Below, in pieces: positions 1 through 11,833 of a stretch of DNA of 26,281 nt. The stretch's first letter is position 1. Each line of letters starts with the position of its first letter. This stretch comes from Saccoglossus kowalevskii (taxonomy: Eukaryota > Hemichordata > Enteropneusta > Harrimaniidae). The notes below the pieces were generated by a model that was not told where the DNA came from, did not search any database, and worked only from the letters and a program-made list of their open reading frames with translations. The stretch covers positions 1-26,281 of the forward strand of contig NW_003119068.1 of NCBI RefSeq assembly GCF_000003605.2, read 5' to 3'. The translations under genes and the position numbers were made by a program.

Positions 1-933
1 CGTGTGTCTTTCGTAAGTTGACCAATGACCTATCCATGCTTCGAAAGTCAGTTCGTTAGTAGACGGCCATTTACGACATATTAATTCACTTTTCCTAACA
101 TTTAACTACGGGTCTCAATAATATAACAACATAGGTCACATTTCCATGTAATTTTGCTAACTTTACAACTACTTTTCACTACTTTGTAATCAGTTTGTTT
201 ATCATTTCACGGATTCATAGTGGTATAATCTGCTAATATATGAGGCTTTTCCAACACATTTGCTCATTTTTTCTATATTTTTAACCGTGTTGTCGATATT
301 ACAATGACTTAGGTAAAATGTTTTAGCAAACCCACCTACTTTTCTAATACTTTCCTATCGTTTTAGGATGTTTTAGAACATGCTACGGTAAGCTCATAGG
401 GCACTATTCTAATATACGAGACGTTCACTTGCATTTTATTCACTTTCCGTACTTTATAATTTTACGGCTAGATATGACAACAGCTTAGTTCAAACATACA
501 CGCTATTCTACCAACTTTGCACTCACTTTGTACAGCTTTGTACGCAATTTTTATAGCTGAAATCCACTATAGCCGAACGCAAGAGGGAGTTGTGCATTGA
601 AAATACGTGCAAATTTTTAAACATTCTATAAACTTAAATTATCAAAATAACCAGCACGACTTTATACTATAAAGGTGTTACATTTTCCATAATAAAAATA
701 CAAAAAAAATACTTTATGTCTTTTTCCATGTTTGTTTCGGAACCAAAAAAAAATGTATTTAACAAGCTTGTTAGCTCAAGTAGTCTCCCATGCAATTACG
801 AGGCACGCCCTATTGATCTTAACTTTTGTGACAGGTTCATCACATGATCACTCGACTACTGGGATCATTTGAATTTTATTCGAATTGGCGGCCATTTAAT
901 GCTTGGAAGTGTTTCGAATTGTCATACGTATCA
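1..933 (+). repeat. Satellite unit 1 (933 bp, A/B recombinant)
   Basis: Class A signature (GGATTCAT and AATATATGAGGC) at 203-246, but a class-B-like AACCGTGTTGTCG downstream, so it looks recombinant. It carries TTCGTTAGTAGACGGCC at 52-68, shared only with unit 26. Private changes include ACTACGGGTCTC, CAGCTTAG, CCGAACGC and a TTCATCACATG in the tail. Confidence 0.95.
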
Positions 934-1860
934 CGTGTGTCTTTCGTAAGTTGATCTATGACCTATCCATGCTTCGAAAATCAGTACGTCAGCAAACGGC
1001 CATTTACGACATATTAATTCACTTTTCCTAACATTTAACTATGGGTGTCGATAATATAACAACATAGGTCACATTTCCATGTAATTTTGCTAACTTTACA
1101 ACTACTTTTCACTACTTTGTAATCAGTTTGTTTATCATTTCACGGTTTCATAGTGGTATAATCTGCTAATGTATAAGACTTTTCCAACACCTTTGCTCGT
1201 TTTTTTGTATATTTTTAACCGTGTTGTCGATATTACAATGACTTAGGTGAAATGTATTAGCAAAACCACCTACTTTTCTAATGCTTTTCCTATCGTTTTA
1301 GGATGTTTTAGAACATGCTACGGTAAGCTCATAGGGTACTATTCTAATATACGAGACGTTCACTTGCATTTTATTCACTTTCCGTACTTTATAATTTTAC
1401 GGTTAGATATGACAACTTAGTTCAATCATACACGCTATTCTACCAATTTTGCACTCACTTTGTAAGCTTTGTACGCATTTTAATAGCTGACATCCACTAT
1501 AGCCGACCGCAAGAGGGAGTTGTGCATTGAAAATACGTGCAAATTTTTAAACATTCTATAAACTTAAATTATCAAAATAACCAGCACGACTTTCTGCTAT
1601 AAAGGTGTTACATTTCAATAATAAAAATACAAAAAAATACTTTATGTCTTTTCCATGTTTGTTTCGGAACCCCAAATAAATGTATTTAACAACCTTGTTA
1701 GCTCAAGTAGTCTCCCATGCAATTACGAGGCACGCCCTATTGATCTTAACTTTTTTGACAGGTCCATCACATGATCACACGACTACTGGGATCATTTGAT
1801 TTCAATTCGAATTGGCGGCCATTTAGTGTTTGAAAGTGTTTCGAATTGTCATTCGTTTCA
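934..1860 (+). repeat. Satellite unit 2 (927 bp, class B)
   Basis: Class B signature (GGTTTCAT and AATGTATAAGAC). The tail from about 1742 carries GATCACACGACT, the perfect palindrome CAATTCGAATTG at 1803-1814 and TTTAGTGTTTG. The same tail is found in unit 3, which places the left edge of the unit 3/4 duplication inside this unit. Confidence 0.95.
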
Positions 1861-2787
1861 CGTGTGTCTTTCGTAAGTTGACCTATGACCTATCCATGCT
1901 TCGAAAGTCAGTACGTTAGTAACCGGCCATTTACGACATATTAATTCACGTTTCCTAACATTTAACTATGGGTATCAATAATATAACAACATAGGTCACA
2001 TTTCCATGTAATTTTGCTAACTTTACAACTACTTTTCACTACTTTGTAAGCTGTTTGTTTATCATTTCACGGATTCATAGTGGTATAATCTGCTAATATA
2101 TGAGGCTTTTCCAACACATTTGCTCATTTTTCTATATTTTTAACTGTGGGGTCGATATTACAATGACTTAGGTAAAATGTATTAGCAAACCCACCTAATT
2201 TTCTAACGCTTTTCCTATCGTTTTAGGATGTTTTAGAACATGCTACGGTAAGCTCATAGGGCACTATTCTAATATACGAGACGTTCACTTGCATTTTATT
2301 CACTTTCCGTACTTTATAATTTTACGGTTAGATATGACAACAACTTAGTTCAAACATACACGCTATTTTACCAACTTTGCACTCACTTTGTACAGCTTTG
2401 TACGCAATTTTTATAGCTGACATCCACTATAGCCGACCGCAAGAGGGAATTGTGCATTGAAAATACGTGCAAATTTATAAACATTCTATAAACTTAAATT
2501 ATCAAAATAACCAGCATGACTTTCTGCTATAAAGGTGTTACATTTCAATAATAAAAATACAAAAAATACTTTATGTCTTTTCCATGTTTGTTTCGGAACC
2601 AAAAAAATGTATTTCACCAGCTTGTTAGCTCAAGTAGTCTCCCGTGCAATTACTAGCCACGCCCGATAGATCTTAACTTTTTTGACAGGTCCATCACATG
2701 ATCACACGACTACTGGGATCATTTGATTTCAATTCGAATTGGCGGCCATTTAGTGTTTGAAAGTGTTTCGAATTGTCATTCGTTTCA
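1861..2787 (+). repeat. Satellite unit 3 (927 bp, class A), first copy of a recent duplication
   Basis: Class A. By eye it matches unit 4 with four substitutions over about the first 840 bp. Shared variants not seen elsewhere include AACCGGCC, GTAAGCTG and CCAGCATGAC. Its tail matches unit 2 and includes the palindrome CAATTCGAATTG at 2730-2741. Confidence 0.96.
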
Positions 2788-3714
2788 CGTGTGTCTTTCG
2801 TAAGTTGACCTATGACCTATCCATGCTTCGAAAGTCAGTACGTTAGTAACCGGCCATTTACGACATATTAATTCACGTTTCCTAACATTTAACTATGGGT
2901 ATCAATAATATAACAACATAGGTCACATTTCCATGTAATTTTGCTAACTTTACAACTACTTTTCACTACTTTGTAAGCTGTTTGTTTATCATTTCACGGA
3001 TTCATAGTGGTATAATCTGCTAATATATGAGGCTTTTCCAACACATTTGCTCATTTTTCTATATTTTTAACTGTGGGGTCGATATTACAATGACTTAGGT
3101 AAAATGTATTAGCAAACCCACCTAATTTTCTAACGCTTTTCCTATCGTTTTAGGATGTTTTAGAACATGCTACGGTAAGCTCATAGGGCACTATTCTAAT
3201 ATACGAGACGTTCACTTGCATTTTATTCACTTTCCGTACTTTATAATTTTACGGTTAGATATGACAACAACTTCGTTCAAACATACACGCTATTTTACCA
3301 ACTTTGCACTCACTTTGTACAGCTTTGTACGCAATTTTTATAGCTGACATCCACAATAGCCGACCACAAGAGGGAATTGTGCATTGAAAATACGTGCAAA
3401 TTTATAAACATTCTATAAACTTAAATTATCAAAATAACCAGCATGACTTTCTGCTATAAAGGTGTTACATTTCAATAATAAAAATACAAAAAATACTTTA
3501 TGTCTTTTCCATGTTTGTTTCGGAACCAAAAAAATGTATTTCTCCAGCTTGTTAGCTCAAGTAGTCTCCCGTGCAATTACTAGCCACGCCCGATAGATCT
3601 TAACTTTTTTGACAGGTCCATCACATGATCACTCGACTACTGGTATCATTTGAATTTTATTCGAATTGGTGGCCATTTAATGTTTGAAAGTGTTTCGAAT
3701 TGTCAATCGTTTCA
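2788..3714 (+). repeat. Satellite unit 4 (927 bp, class A), second copy of a recent duplication
   Basis: Nearly identical to unit 3 until about 3630. The differences are TAGTTC to TCGTTC, CCACTAT to CCACAAT, GACCGC to GACCAC and TTCACC to TTCTCC. After that it switches to the common tail type (GATCACTCGACT, GAATTTTATTCG), with private changes CTGGTATC and GGTGGCC. Confidence 0.96.
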
Positions 3715-4641
3715 CGTGTGTCTTTCGTAGGTTGACCTCTGACCTATCCATGCTTCGAAAGTCAGTACGTTAGTAAACGGCCATTTACGACATATTAATT
3801 CACGTTTCCTAATATTTAACTATGGGTCTCAATAATATAACAACATAGTCACAATTCAATGTAATTTTGCTAACTTTACAACTACTTTTCACTACTTTGT
3901 AATCAGTTTGTTTATCATTTCACGGTTTCATAGTGGTATATCTGCTAATGTATAAGACTTTTTCACACATTTGCCCATTTTACTATATTTTTAACTGTGT
4001 TGTCGATATTACAATGACTTAGGTAAAATGTATTAGCAAACCCATCTAATTCTATAATGCTTTTCCTATCGTTTTAGGATATTTTAGAACATGCTACGGT
4101 AAGCTCATAGGGCACTATTCTAATATACGAGACGTTCACTTGCATTTTATTCACTTTCCGTACTTTATAATTTTACAGTTAGATATGACAACAACTTAGT
4201 TCAAACATACACGCTATTCTACCAACTTTGCACTCACTTTGTACAGCTTTGTACGCAATTTTAATAGCTGACATCCACTATAGCCGACCGCAAGAGGGAG
4301 TTGTGCGTAGAAAATACGTGCACATTTTTAAACATTATATAAACTTAAATTATCAAAATAACCAGCACGACTTTCTGTTATAAAGGTGTTACATTTCAAT
4401 AATAAAAATACAAAAAAATACTTTATGTCTTTTCCATGTTTGTTTCGGGACCAAAAAAAAATGTATTTAACAAGCTTGTTAGCTCAAGTAGTCTCCCATG
4501 CAATTACGAGGCACGCCCTATTGATCTTAACTTTTGTGACAGGTCCATCACATGATCACTCGACTACTGGGATCATTTGAATTTTATTCGAATTGGCGGC
4601 CATTTAATCTTTGAAAGTGTTTCGAATTGTCATTCGTATCA
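3715..4641 (+). repeat. Satellite unit 5 (927 bp, class B)
   Basis: Class B, with TTTGCCCATTTTACT and TAACTGTGTTG. Private features are CATAGTCACAATTC near 3845, a one-base loss in GGTATATCTGC, TCTATAATGC and GTGCGTAG. A non-ATG open frame of 64 codons at 4386-4580 is considered incidental. Confidence 0.95.
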
Positions 4642-5573
4642 CGTGTGTCTTTTGTAAGTTGACCTATGACCTATCCATGCTTCGAAAGTCAATACGTTAG
4701 TAAACGCCATTTACGACATATTAATTCACTTTTCCTAACATTTAACTATGGGTCTCAATAATATAACAACATAGGTCACATTTCCATGTAATTTTGCTAA
4801 CTTTACAACTACTTTTCACTACTTTGTAAACAGTTTGTTTATCATTTCACGGTTTCATATTGGTATAATCTGCTAATGTATAAGACTTTTTCAACACATT
4901 TGCCCATTTTACTATATTTTTAACTGTGTTGTCGATATTACAATGACTTAGGTAAAATGTATTAGCAAACCCACCTACTTTTCTAATGTTTTTCCTATCG
5001 TTTTAGGATGTTTTAGAACATGCTACAGTAAGCTCATAGGGCACTATTCTAATATACGAGACGTTCACTTGCATTTTATTCACTTTCCGTACTTTATAAT
5101 TTTACGGTTAGATATGACAACAACTTAGTTCAAACATACACGCTATTCTACCAACTTTGCACTCACTTTGTACAGCCTTGTACGCAAATTTAATAGCTGA
5201 CATCCACTATAGCCGACCGCAAGCGAGAGTTGTGCATTGAAAATACGTTCAAATTTTTAAACATTCTATAAACTTAAATTATCAAAATAACCAGCACGAC
5301 TTTCTGCTATAAAGGTGTTACATTTCAATAATAACAATACAAAAAAATACTTTATGTCTTTTCCATGTTTGTTTCGGAACCAAAAAAAAAAAACGTATTT
5401 AACAAACTTGTTAGCTCAAGTAGTCTCCCATGCAATTACGAGGCACGCCTTATTGATCTTAACTTTAGTGACAGGTCCATCACATGATCACTCGACTACT
5501 GGGATCATTTGAATTTTATTCGAATTGGCGGCCATTTAATGTTTGAAAGTGTTTCAAATTGTCATTCGTATCA
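4642..5573 (+). repeat. Satellite unit 6 (932 bp, class B)
   Basis: Class B, resembling unit 5 through the CCCATTTTACT/TAACTGTGTTG segment. It has one of the longest second A tracts in the array (12 A, ending AAACGTATTT near 5394), which adds to its length. Private features include TCATATTGG, CAAGCGAGAG and ATAACAATAC. Confidence 0.95.
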
Positions 5574-6502
5574 CGTGTGTCTATCGTAGGTTGACCTATG
5601 ACCTATCCATGCTTCAAAGTCGGTATGTTAGTAAACGGCCAATTTACGACATATTAATTCACTTTTCCTAACATTTAACTATGGGTGTCGATAATATAAC
5701 AACATAGGTCACATTTCCATGTAATTTTGCTAACTTTGCAACCACTTTTCACTACTTTGTAATCAGTTTGTTTATCATTTCACGGATTCATAGTGGTATA
5801 ATCTGCTAATATATGAGGCTTTTCCAGCACATTTGCTCATTTTTTCTATATTTTTAACTGTGTGGTCGATATTACAATGACTTAGGTAAAATGTATTAGC
5901 AAACCTACCTACTTTTCCAATGCTTTTCCTATCGTTTTAGGATGCTTTAGAACATGCTACGGTAAGCTCATAGGGCACTATTCTAATATACGAGACGTTC
6001 ACTTGCATTTTATTCACTTTCCGTACTTTATAATTTTACGGTTAGATATGACAACAACTTAGTTCAAACATACACGCTATTCTACCAACTTTGCACTCAC
6101 TTTGTACAGCTTTGTACGCAATTTTAATAGCTGACATCCACTATAGCCGACCGCAAGAGGGAGTTGTGCATTGAAACTACGTGCAAATTTTTAAACATTC
6201 TATAAACTTAAATTATCAAAATAACCAGCACGACTTTCTGCAATAAAGGTGTTACATTTCAATAATAAAAATACAAAAAAATACTTTATGTATTCCATGT
6301 TTGTTTCGGAACCAAAAAAAAATGTATTTAACAACCTTGTTAGCTCAAGTAATCTGTCATGCAATTACGAGGCACGCACTATTGATCTTAACTTTTGTGA
6401 CATGTCCATCACATGATCACTCGACTACTGGGATCATTTGAATTTTATTCGAATTGGCGGCCATTTAATCTTTGGAAGTGTTTCGAATTGTCATTCGTTT
6501 CA
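5574..6502 (+). repeat. Satellite unit 7 (929 bp, class A)
   Basis: Class A, with TTTGCAACCAC, TTTTCCAGCAC and GATGCTTTAG. It starts with CTATCGTAGG and has GTCGGTATG. The tail carries AATCTTTGGAAG and CGTTTCAC, the left half of a variant block that continues into unit 8. Confidence 0.95.
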
Positions 6503-7429
6503 CGTGTGTCTTTCGTAAGTTGACCTCTGACCTATCTATGCTTCGAAAGTCAGTACCTTAGTAAACGGCCATTTACGACATATTAATTCACTTTTCCTGA
6601 CATTTAACTATGGGTGTCGATAATATAACAACTTAGGTCACATTTCCATGTAATTTTGCTAACTTTACAACTACTTTTCACTACTTTGTAATCAGTTTGT
6701 TTATCATTTCACGGTTTCATAGTGGTATAATCTGCTAATGTATAAGACTTTTCCAACACCTTTGCTCATTGTTTCTATATTTTTAACCGTGTTGTCGATA
6801 TTACAATGACTTAGGTAAAATGTTTTAGCAAAACCACCTACTTTTCTAATGCTTTTCCTATCGTTTTAGGATGTTTTAGAACATGCTACGGTAAGCTCAT
6901 AAGGAACTATTCTAATATACGAGACGTTCACTTGCATTTTATTCACTTTCCGTACTTTATAATTTTACGGTTAGATATGACACAACTTAGGTCCAAACAT
7001 ACACGCTATTCTACCAACTTTGCACTCACTTTGTACAGCTTAGTACGCAATTTTAATAGCTGACCTCCACTATACCCGACCGCAAGAGGGAGTTGTGCAT
7101 TGAAACTACGTGCAAATTTTTAAACATTCTATAAACTTAAATTATCAAAATAACCAGCACGACTTTCTGCTATAAAGGTGTTACATTTCAATAATAAAAA
7201 TACAAAAAAATACTTTATGTATTCCATGTTTGTCTCGGAACCAAAAAAATGTATTTAACAAGCTTGTTAGCTCAAGTAGTCTCCCATGCAATTACGAGGC
7301 ACGCCCTATTGATCTTAACTTTTGTGCCAGGTCCATCACATGATCACTCGACTACTGGGATCATTTGAATTTCGTTCGAATTGGCGGCCATTTAATGTTT
7401 GAAAGTGTTTCGAATTGTCATTCGTATCA
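6503..7429 (+). repeat. Satellite unit 8 (927 bp, class B)
   Basis: Class B. The head GACCTCTGACCTATCTATG continues the block from the unit 7 tail. Near 7071 it has CTATACCCGACC instead of CTATAGCCGACC. This variant supplies the right-hand side needed for a 4-base ACCC microhomology at the deletion in the next unit. Confidence 0.95.
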
Positions 7430-8115
7430 CGTGTGTCTTTCGTAAGTTGACCTATGACCTATCCATGCTTCGAAAGTCAGTACGTTAGTAAACGGCTATT
7501 TACGACATATTAATTCACGTTTCCTAACATTTAACTATGGGTATCAATAATATAACAACATAGGTCACATTTCCATGTAATTTTGCTAACTTTGCAGCCA
7601 CTTTTCACTACTTTGTAATTAGTTTGTTTGTCATTTCACGGATTCATAGTGGTATAATCTGCTAATATATGAGGCTTTTCCAGCATATTTGCTCATTTTT
7701 TCTATATTTTTAACTGTGGGATCGATATTACAATGACTTAGGTAAAATGTATTAGCAAACCCGACCGCAAGAGGGAGTTGTGCATTGAAACTACTTGCAC
7801 ATTTTTAAACATTCTATAAACTTAAATTATCAAAATAACCAGCACGACTTTCTGCTATAAAGGTGTTACATTTCAATAATAAAAATACAAAAAAATACTT
7901 TATGTATTCCATGTTTGTCTCGGAACCAAAAAAAATGTATTTAACAAGCTTGTTAGCTCAAGTAGTCTCCCATGCAATTACGAGGCACGCCCTATTGATT
8001 TTAACTTTTGTGCCAGGTCCATCACATGATCACTCGACTACTGGGATCATTTGAATTTTATTCGAATTGGCGGCCATTTAATGTTTGAAAGTGTTTCGAA
8101 TTGTCATTCGTATCA
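7430..8115 (+). repeat. Satellite unit 9 (686 bp), internally deleted, class A
   Basis: The only grossly short unit. Sequence runs normally to AGCAAACCC, ending at 7762, then jumps to GACCGCAAGAGGGAG at 7763. Compared with unit 10, the segment equivalent to 8449-8690 (242 bp) is missing. The rest resembles unit 10, with GGCTATTTACG, CACGTTTCC, GGGTATCAAT and TAATTAGTTTGTTTGTC. Confidence 0.96.
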
Positions 8116-9043
8116 CGTGTGTCTTTCGTAAGTTGACCTATGACCTATCCATGCTTCGAAAGTCAGTACGTTAGTAAACGGCTATTTACGACATATTAAT
8201 TCACGTTTCCTAACATTTAACTATGGGTATCAATAATATAACAACATAGGTCACATTTCCATGTAATTTTGCTAACTTTGCTACCACTTTTCACTACTTT
8301 GTAATTAGTTTGTTTGTCATTTCACGGATTCATAGTGGTATAATCTGCTAATATATGAGGCTTTTCCAGCTCATTTGCTCATTTTTTCTATATTTTTAAC
8401 TGTGGGATCGACATTACAATGACTTATGTAAAATGTATTACCAAACCCACCTACTTTTCCAGTGCTTTTCCTATCGTTTTAGGATGCTTTAGAACATGCT
8501 ACAGTAAGCTCATAGGGCACTTTTCTAATATACGAGACGTTCACGTGCATTTTATTCACTTACCGTACTTTATAATTTTACGGTTAGATATGACAACAAC
8601 TTAGTTCAAACATACACGCTATTCTACCAACTTTGCACTCACTTTGAACAGCTTTGTACGCAATTTTAATAACTGACATCCACTATAGCCGACCGAAAGA
8701 GGGAGTTGTGCATTGAAACTACGTGCACATTTTTAAACATTCTATAAACTTAAATTATCAAAATAACCAGCACGACTTTCTGCTATAAAGGTGTTACATT
8801 TCAATAATAAAAATACAAAAAAATACTTTATGTATTCCATGTTTGTTTCGGAACCAAAAAAAATGTATTTAACAAGCTTGTTAGCTCAAGTAGTCTCCCA
8901 TGCAATTACGAGGCACGCCCTATTGATCTTAACTTTTGTGCCAGGTCCATCACATGATCACTCGACTACTGGGATCATTTGAATTTTATTCGAATTGGCG
9001 GCCATTTAATGTCTGAAAGTGTTTCGAATTGTCATTCGTATCA
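8116..9043 (+). repeat. Satellite unit 10 (928 bp, class A)
   Basis: Class A and close to units 9 and 18; it shares CTTTTCCAGTGC with unit 18. Private substitutions are GCTACCAC, GACATTACAATG, CTTATGTA, ATTACCAAAC and CACGTGCATT. CTTATGTA removes a stop codon that is present in the other copies and creates an incidental 61-codon frame. Confidence 0.95.
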
Positions 9044-9969
9044 CGTGTGTCTTTCGTATGTTGACCTATGACCTATCCATGCATCGAAAGTCAGTACGTT
9101 AGTGAACGGCCATTTACGATATATTAATTCACTTTTCCTAACATTTAACTATGGGTCTCAATAATATAACAACATAGGTCACATTTCCATGTAATTTTGC
9201 TAACTTTACAACTACTTGTCACTACTTTGTAAGCAGTTTGTTTATCATTTCACGGATTCATAGTGGTATAATCTGCTAATGTATAAGACTTTTCCAACAC
9301 ATTTGCCCATTTTACTATATTTTTAACCGTGTTGTCGATATTACAATGACTTAGGTAAAATGTATTAGCAAACCCACCTACTTTTCCAATGCTTTTCCTA
9401 TCGTTTTAGGATGCTTTAGAACATGCTACGGTAAGCTCATAGGGCACTATTCTAATATACGAGACGTTCACTTGCATTTTATTCACATTCCGTACTTTAT
9501 AATTTTACGGTTAAATATGACAACAACTTAGTTCAAACATACACGCTATTCTACCAACTTTGCACTCACTTTGTACAGCTTTGTACGCAATTTTAATAGC
9601 TGACATCCACTATAGCCGACCGCAAGAGGGAGTTGTGTATTGAAACTACGTGCACATTTTTAAACATTCTATAAACTTAAATTATCAAAATAACCAGCAC
9701 GACTTTCTGCTATAAAGGTGTTACATTTCAATAATAAAAATACAAAAAAATACTTTAAGTATTCCATGTTTGTTTCGGAATCAAAAAAATGTATTTAACA
9801 ACCTTGTTAGCTCAAGTAGTCTCCCATGCAATTACGAGGCACGCCCTATTGATCTTAACTTTTGTGTTAGGTCCATCACATGATCACTCGACTACTGGGA
9901 TCATTTGAATTTTATTCGAATTGGCGGCCATTTAATGTTTGAAAGTGTTTCGAATTGTCATTCGTATCA
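9044..9969 (+). repeat. Satellite unit 11 (926 bp, A/B recombinant)
   Basis: Has the class A GGATTCAT followed by the class B AATGTATAAGAC, so a switch falls between about 9256 and 9281. It shares rare variants with unit 19: CGTATGTTGACC, CCATGCATCGAAAG, TTACGATATATT, TACTTGTCAC, GGTTAAATATG, GTGTATTG and CTTTAAGTATTCC. About ten differences separate the two, at a spacing of 7444 bp. Confidence 0.95.
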
Positions 9970-10900
9970 CGTGTGTCTTTCGTAAGTTGACCTATGACCT
10001 ATCCATGCTTCGAAAGTCAGTACGTCAGTAAACGGCCATTTACGACATATTAATTCACTTTTCGTAATATTTAACTATGGGTGTCGATAATAGAACAACA
10101 TAGGTCACATTTCAATGTAATTGTGCTAACTTTACAACTACTTTCCACTACTTTGTAATCAGTTTGTTTATCATTTCACGGATTCATAGTGGTATAATCT
10201 GCTTATATATGAGGCTTTTCCAACACATTTGCTCATTTTTTCTATATTTTTAACTGTGGGGTCGATATTACAATGACTTAGGTAAAATGTATTAGCAAAC
10301 CCACCTACTTTTCTAATGCATTTCCTATCGTTTTAGGATGTTTTAGAACATGTTACGGTATGTTCATAGGGCACTATTCTAATATACGAGAGGTTCACTT
10401 GCATTTTATTCACTTTCCGTACTTTATAATTTTACGGTTAGATATGACAACAACTTAGTTCAAACATACACGCTATTCTACCAACTTTGCACTCACTTTG
10501 TACAGCTTTCTACGCAATTTTAATAGCTGATATCCACTATAGCCGACCGCAAGAGGGAGTTGTGCATTGAAAATACGTGCAAATATTTAAACATTCTATA
10601 AACTTAAATTATCAAAATAACCAGCACGACTTTCTGCTATAAAGGTGTTACACTTCAATAATAAAAATACAAAAAAATACTTTATGTCTTTTCCATGTTT
10701 GTTTTGGAACCCCAAAAAAATGTATTTAACAAGCTTGTTAGCTCAAGCAGTCTCCCATGCAATTACGAGGCACGCCCTATTGATCTTAACTTTTGTGACA
10801 TGTCCATCACATGATAACTCGACTACTGGGATCATTTGAATTTTATTCGAATTGGCGGCCATTTAATCTTTGGAAGTGTTTCGAATTGTCATTCGTTTCA
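9970..10900 (+). repeat. Satellite unit 12 (931 bp, class A)
   Basis: Class A, with private TTTTCGTAATATT, AATAGAAC, TGCTTATATATG, GTATGTTC and GAGAGGTTC. CACATTTCAATG and ACTTTCCACTAC are shared with unit 17. The tail has AATCTTTGGAAG and CGTTTCAC, the block that continues into unit 13. Confidence 0.95.
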
Positions 10901-11833
10901 CGTGTGTCTTTCGTAAGTTGACCTCTGACCTATCTATGCTTCGAAAGTCATTACGTTAGTAAACGGCCATTTACGACATATTAATTCACTTTTCCTAATA
11001 TTTAACTATGGTTCTCAATAATATAACAACATAGGTCACATTTCCCATGTAATTTTGCTAACTTTACAACTACTTTTCACTACTTTGTAATCAGTTTGTT
11101 TATCATTTCACGGTTTCATAGTGGTATAAGCAGCTAATGTATAAGACTTTTCCAACACATTTGCCCATTTTACTATATTTTTAACCGTGTTGTCGATATT
11201 ACAATGACTTAGGTAAAATGTATTAGCAAACCCACCTACTTTTCTAATGCATTTCCTATCGTTTTAGGATGTTTTAGCACATGCTACGGTAAGCTCATAG
11301 GGCACTATTCTAATATACGAGACGTTCACTTGCATTTTATACACTTTCCGTTCTTTATAATTTTACGGTTAGATATGACAACAACTTAGTTCAAACATAC
11401 ACGCTATTCTACCAACTTTGCACTCACTTTGTACAGCTTTGTACGCAATTTTAAAAGCTGACATCCACTATAGCCGACCGCAAGAGGGAGTTATGCATTG
11501 AAAATACGTGCAAATTTGTAAACATTCTATAAACTTAAATTGTCAAAATAACCAGCACGACTTTCTGCTATAAAGGTGTTACATTTCAATAATAAAAATA
11601 CAAAAAAAAAATACTTTATGTCTTTTCCATGTTTGTTACGGAACCAAAAAAAAATGTATTTCACAAGCTTGTTAGCTCAAGTAGTCTCCTGTGCAATTAC
11701 TATCCACGCCCCAAAGATCTTAACTTTTGTAACAGGCATATCACATGATCACTCGACTACTGGAATCATTTGAATTTTTTCGAATTGGCGGCCATTTAAT
11801 CTGTGGAAGTGTTTCGAATTGTCATTCGTATCA
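10901..11833 (+). repeat. Satellite unit 13 (933 bp, class B)
   Basis: Class B. The head GACCTCTGACCTATCTATG continues from unit 12. The second half has TGTTACGG and CTCCTGTGCAATTACT, shared with unit 15. The tail (GTAACAGGC, CTGGAATC, GAATTTTTTCG, AATCTGTGGAAG) closely matches that of unit 23. Confidence 0.95.

Noticed and set aside
4386-4580. Recurrent open frame of 63-65 codons at the same phase in 11 units (also at 5315, 7863, 8791, 10645, 11576, 15303, 18091, 19018, 21801 and 22732)
   Set aside because: It begins at GTG, not ATG. It is broken in the other full units by one-base changes in A-tract length or by substitutions such as AAATAAATA, and it has no recognisable domain. Recurrence follows from the DNA repeat itself, not from coding constraint.
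8419-8604. 61-codon plus-strand open frame in unit 10
   Set aside because: Other units read ATG ACT TAG here; a single G-to-T change in unit 10 opened the frame. No domain is visible.
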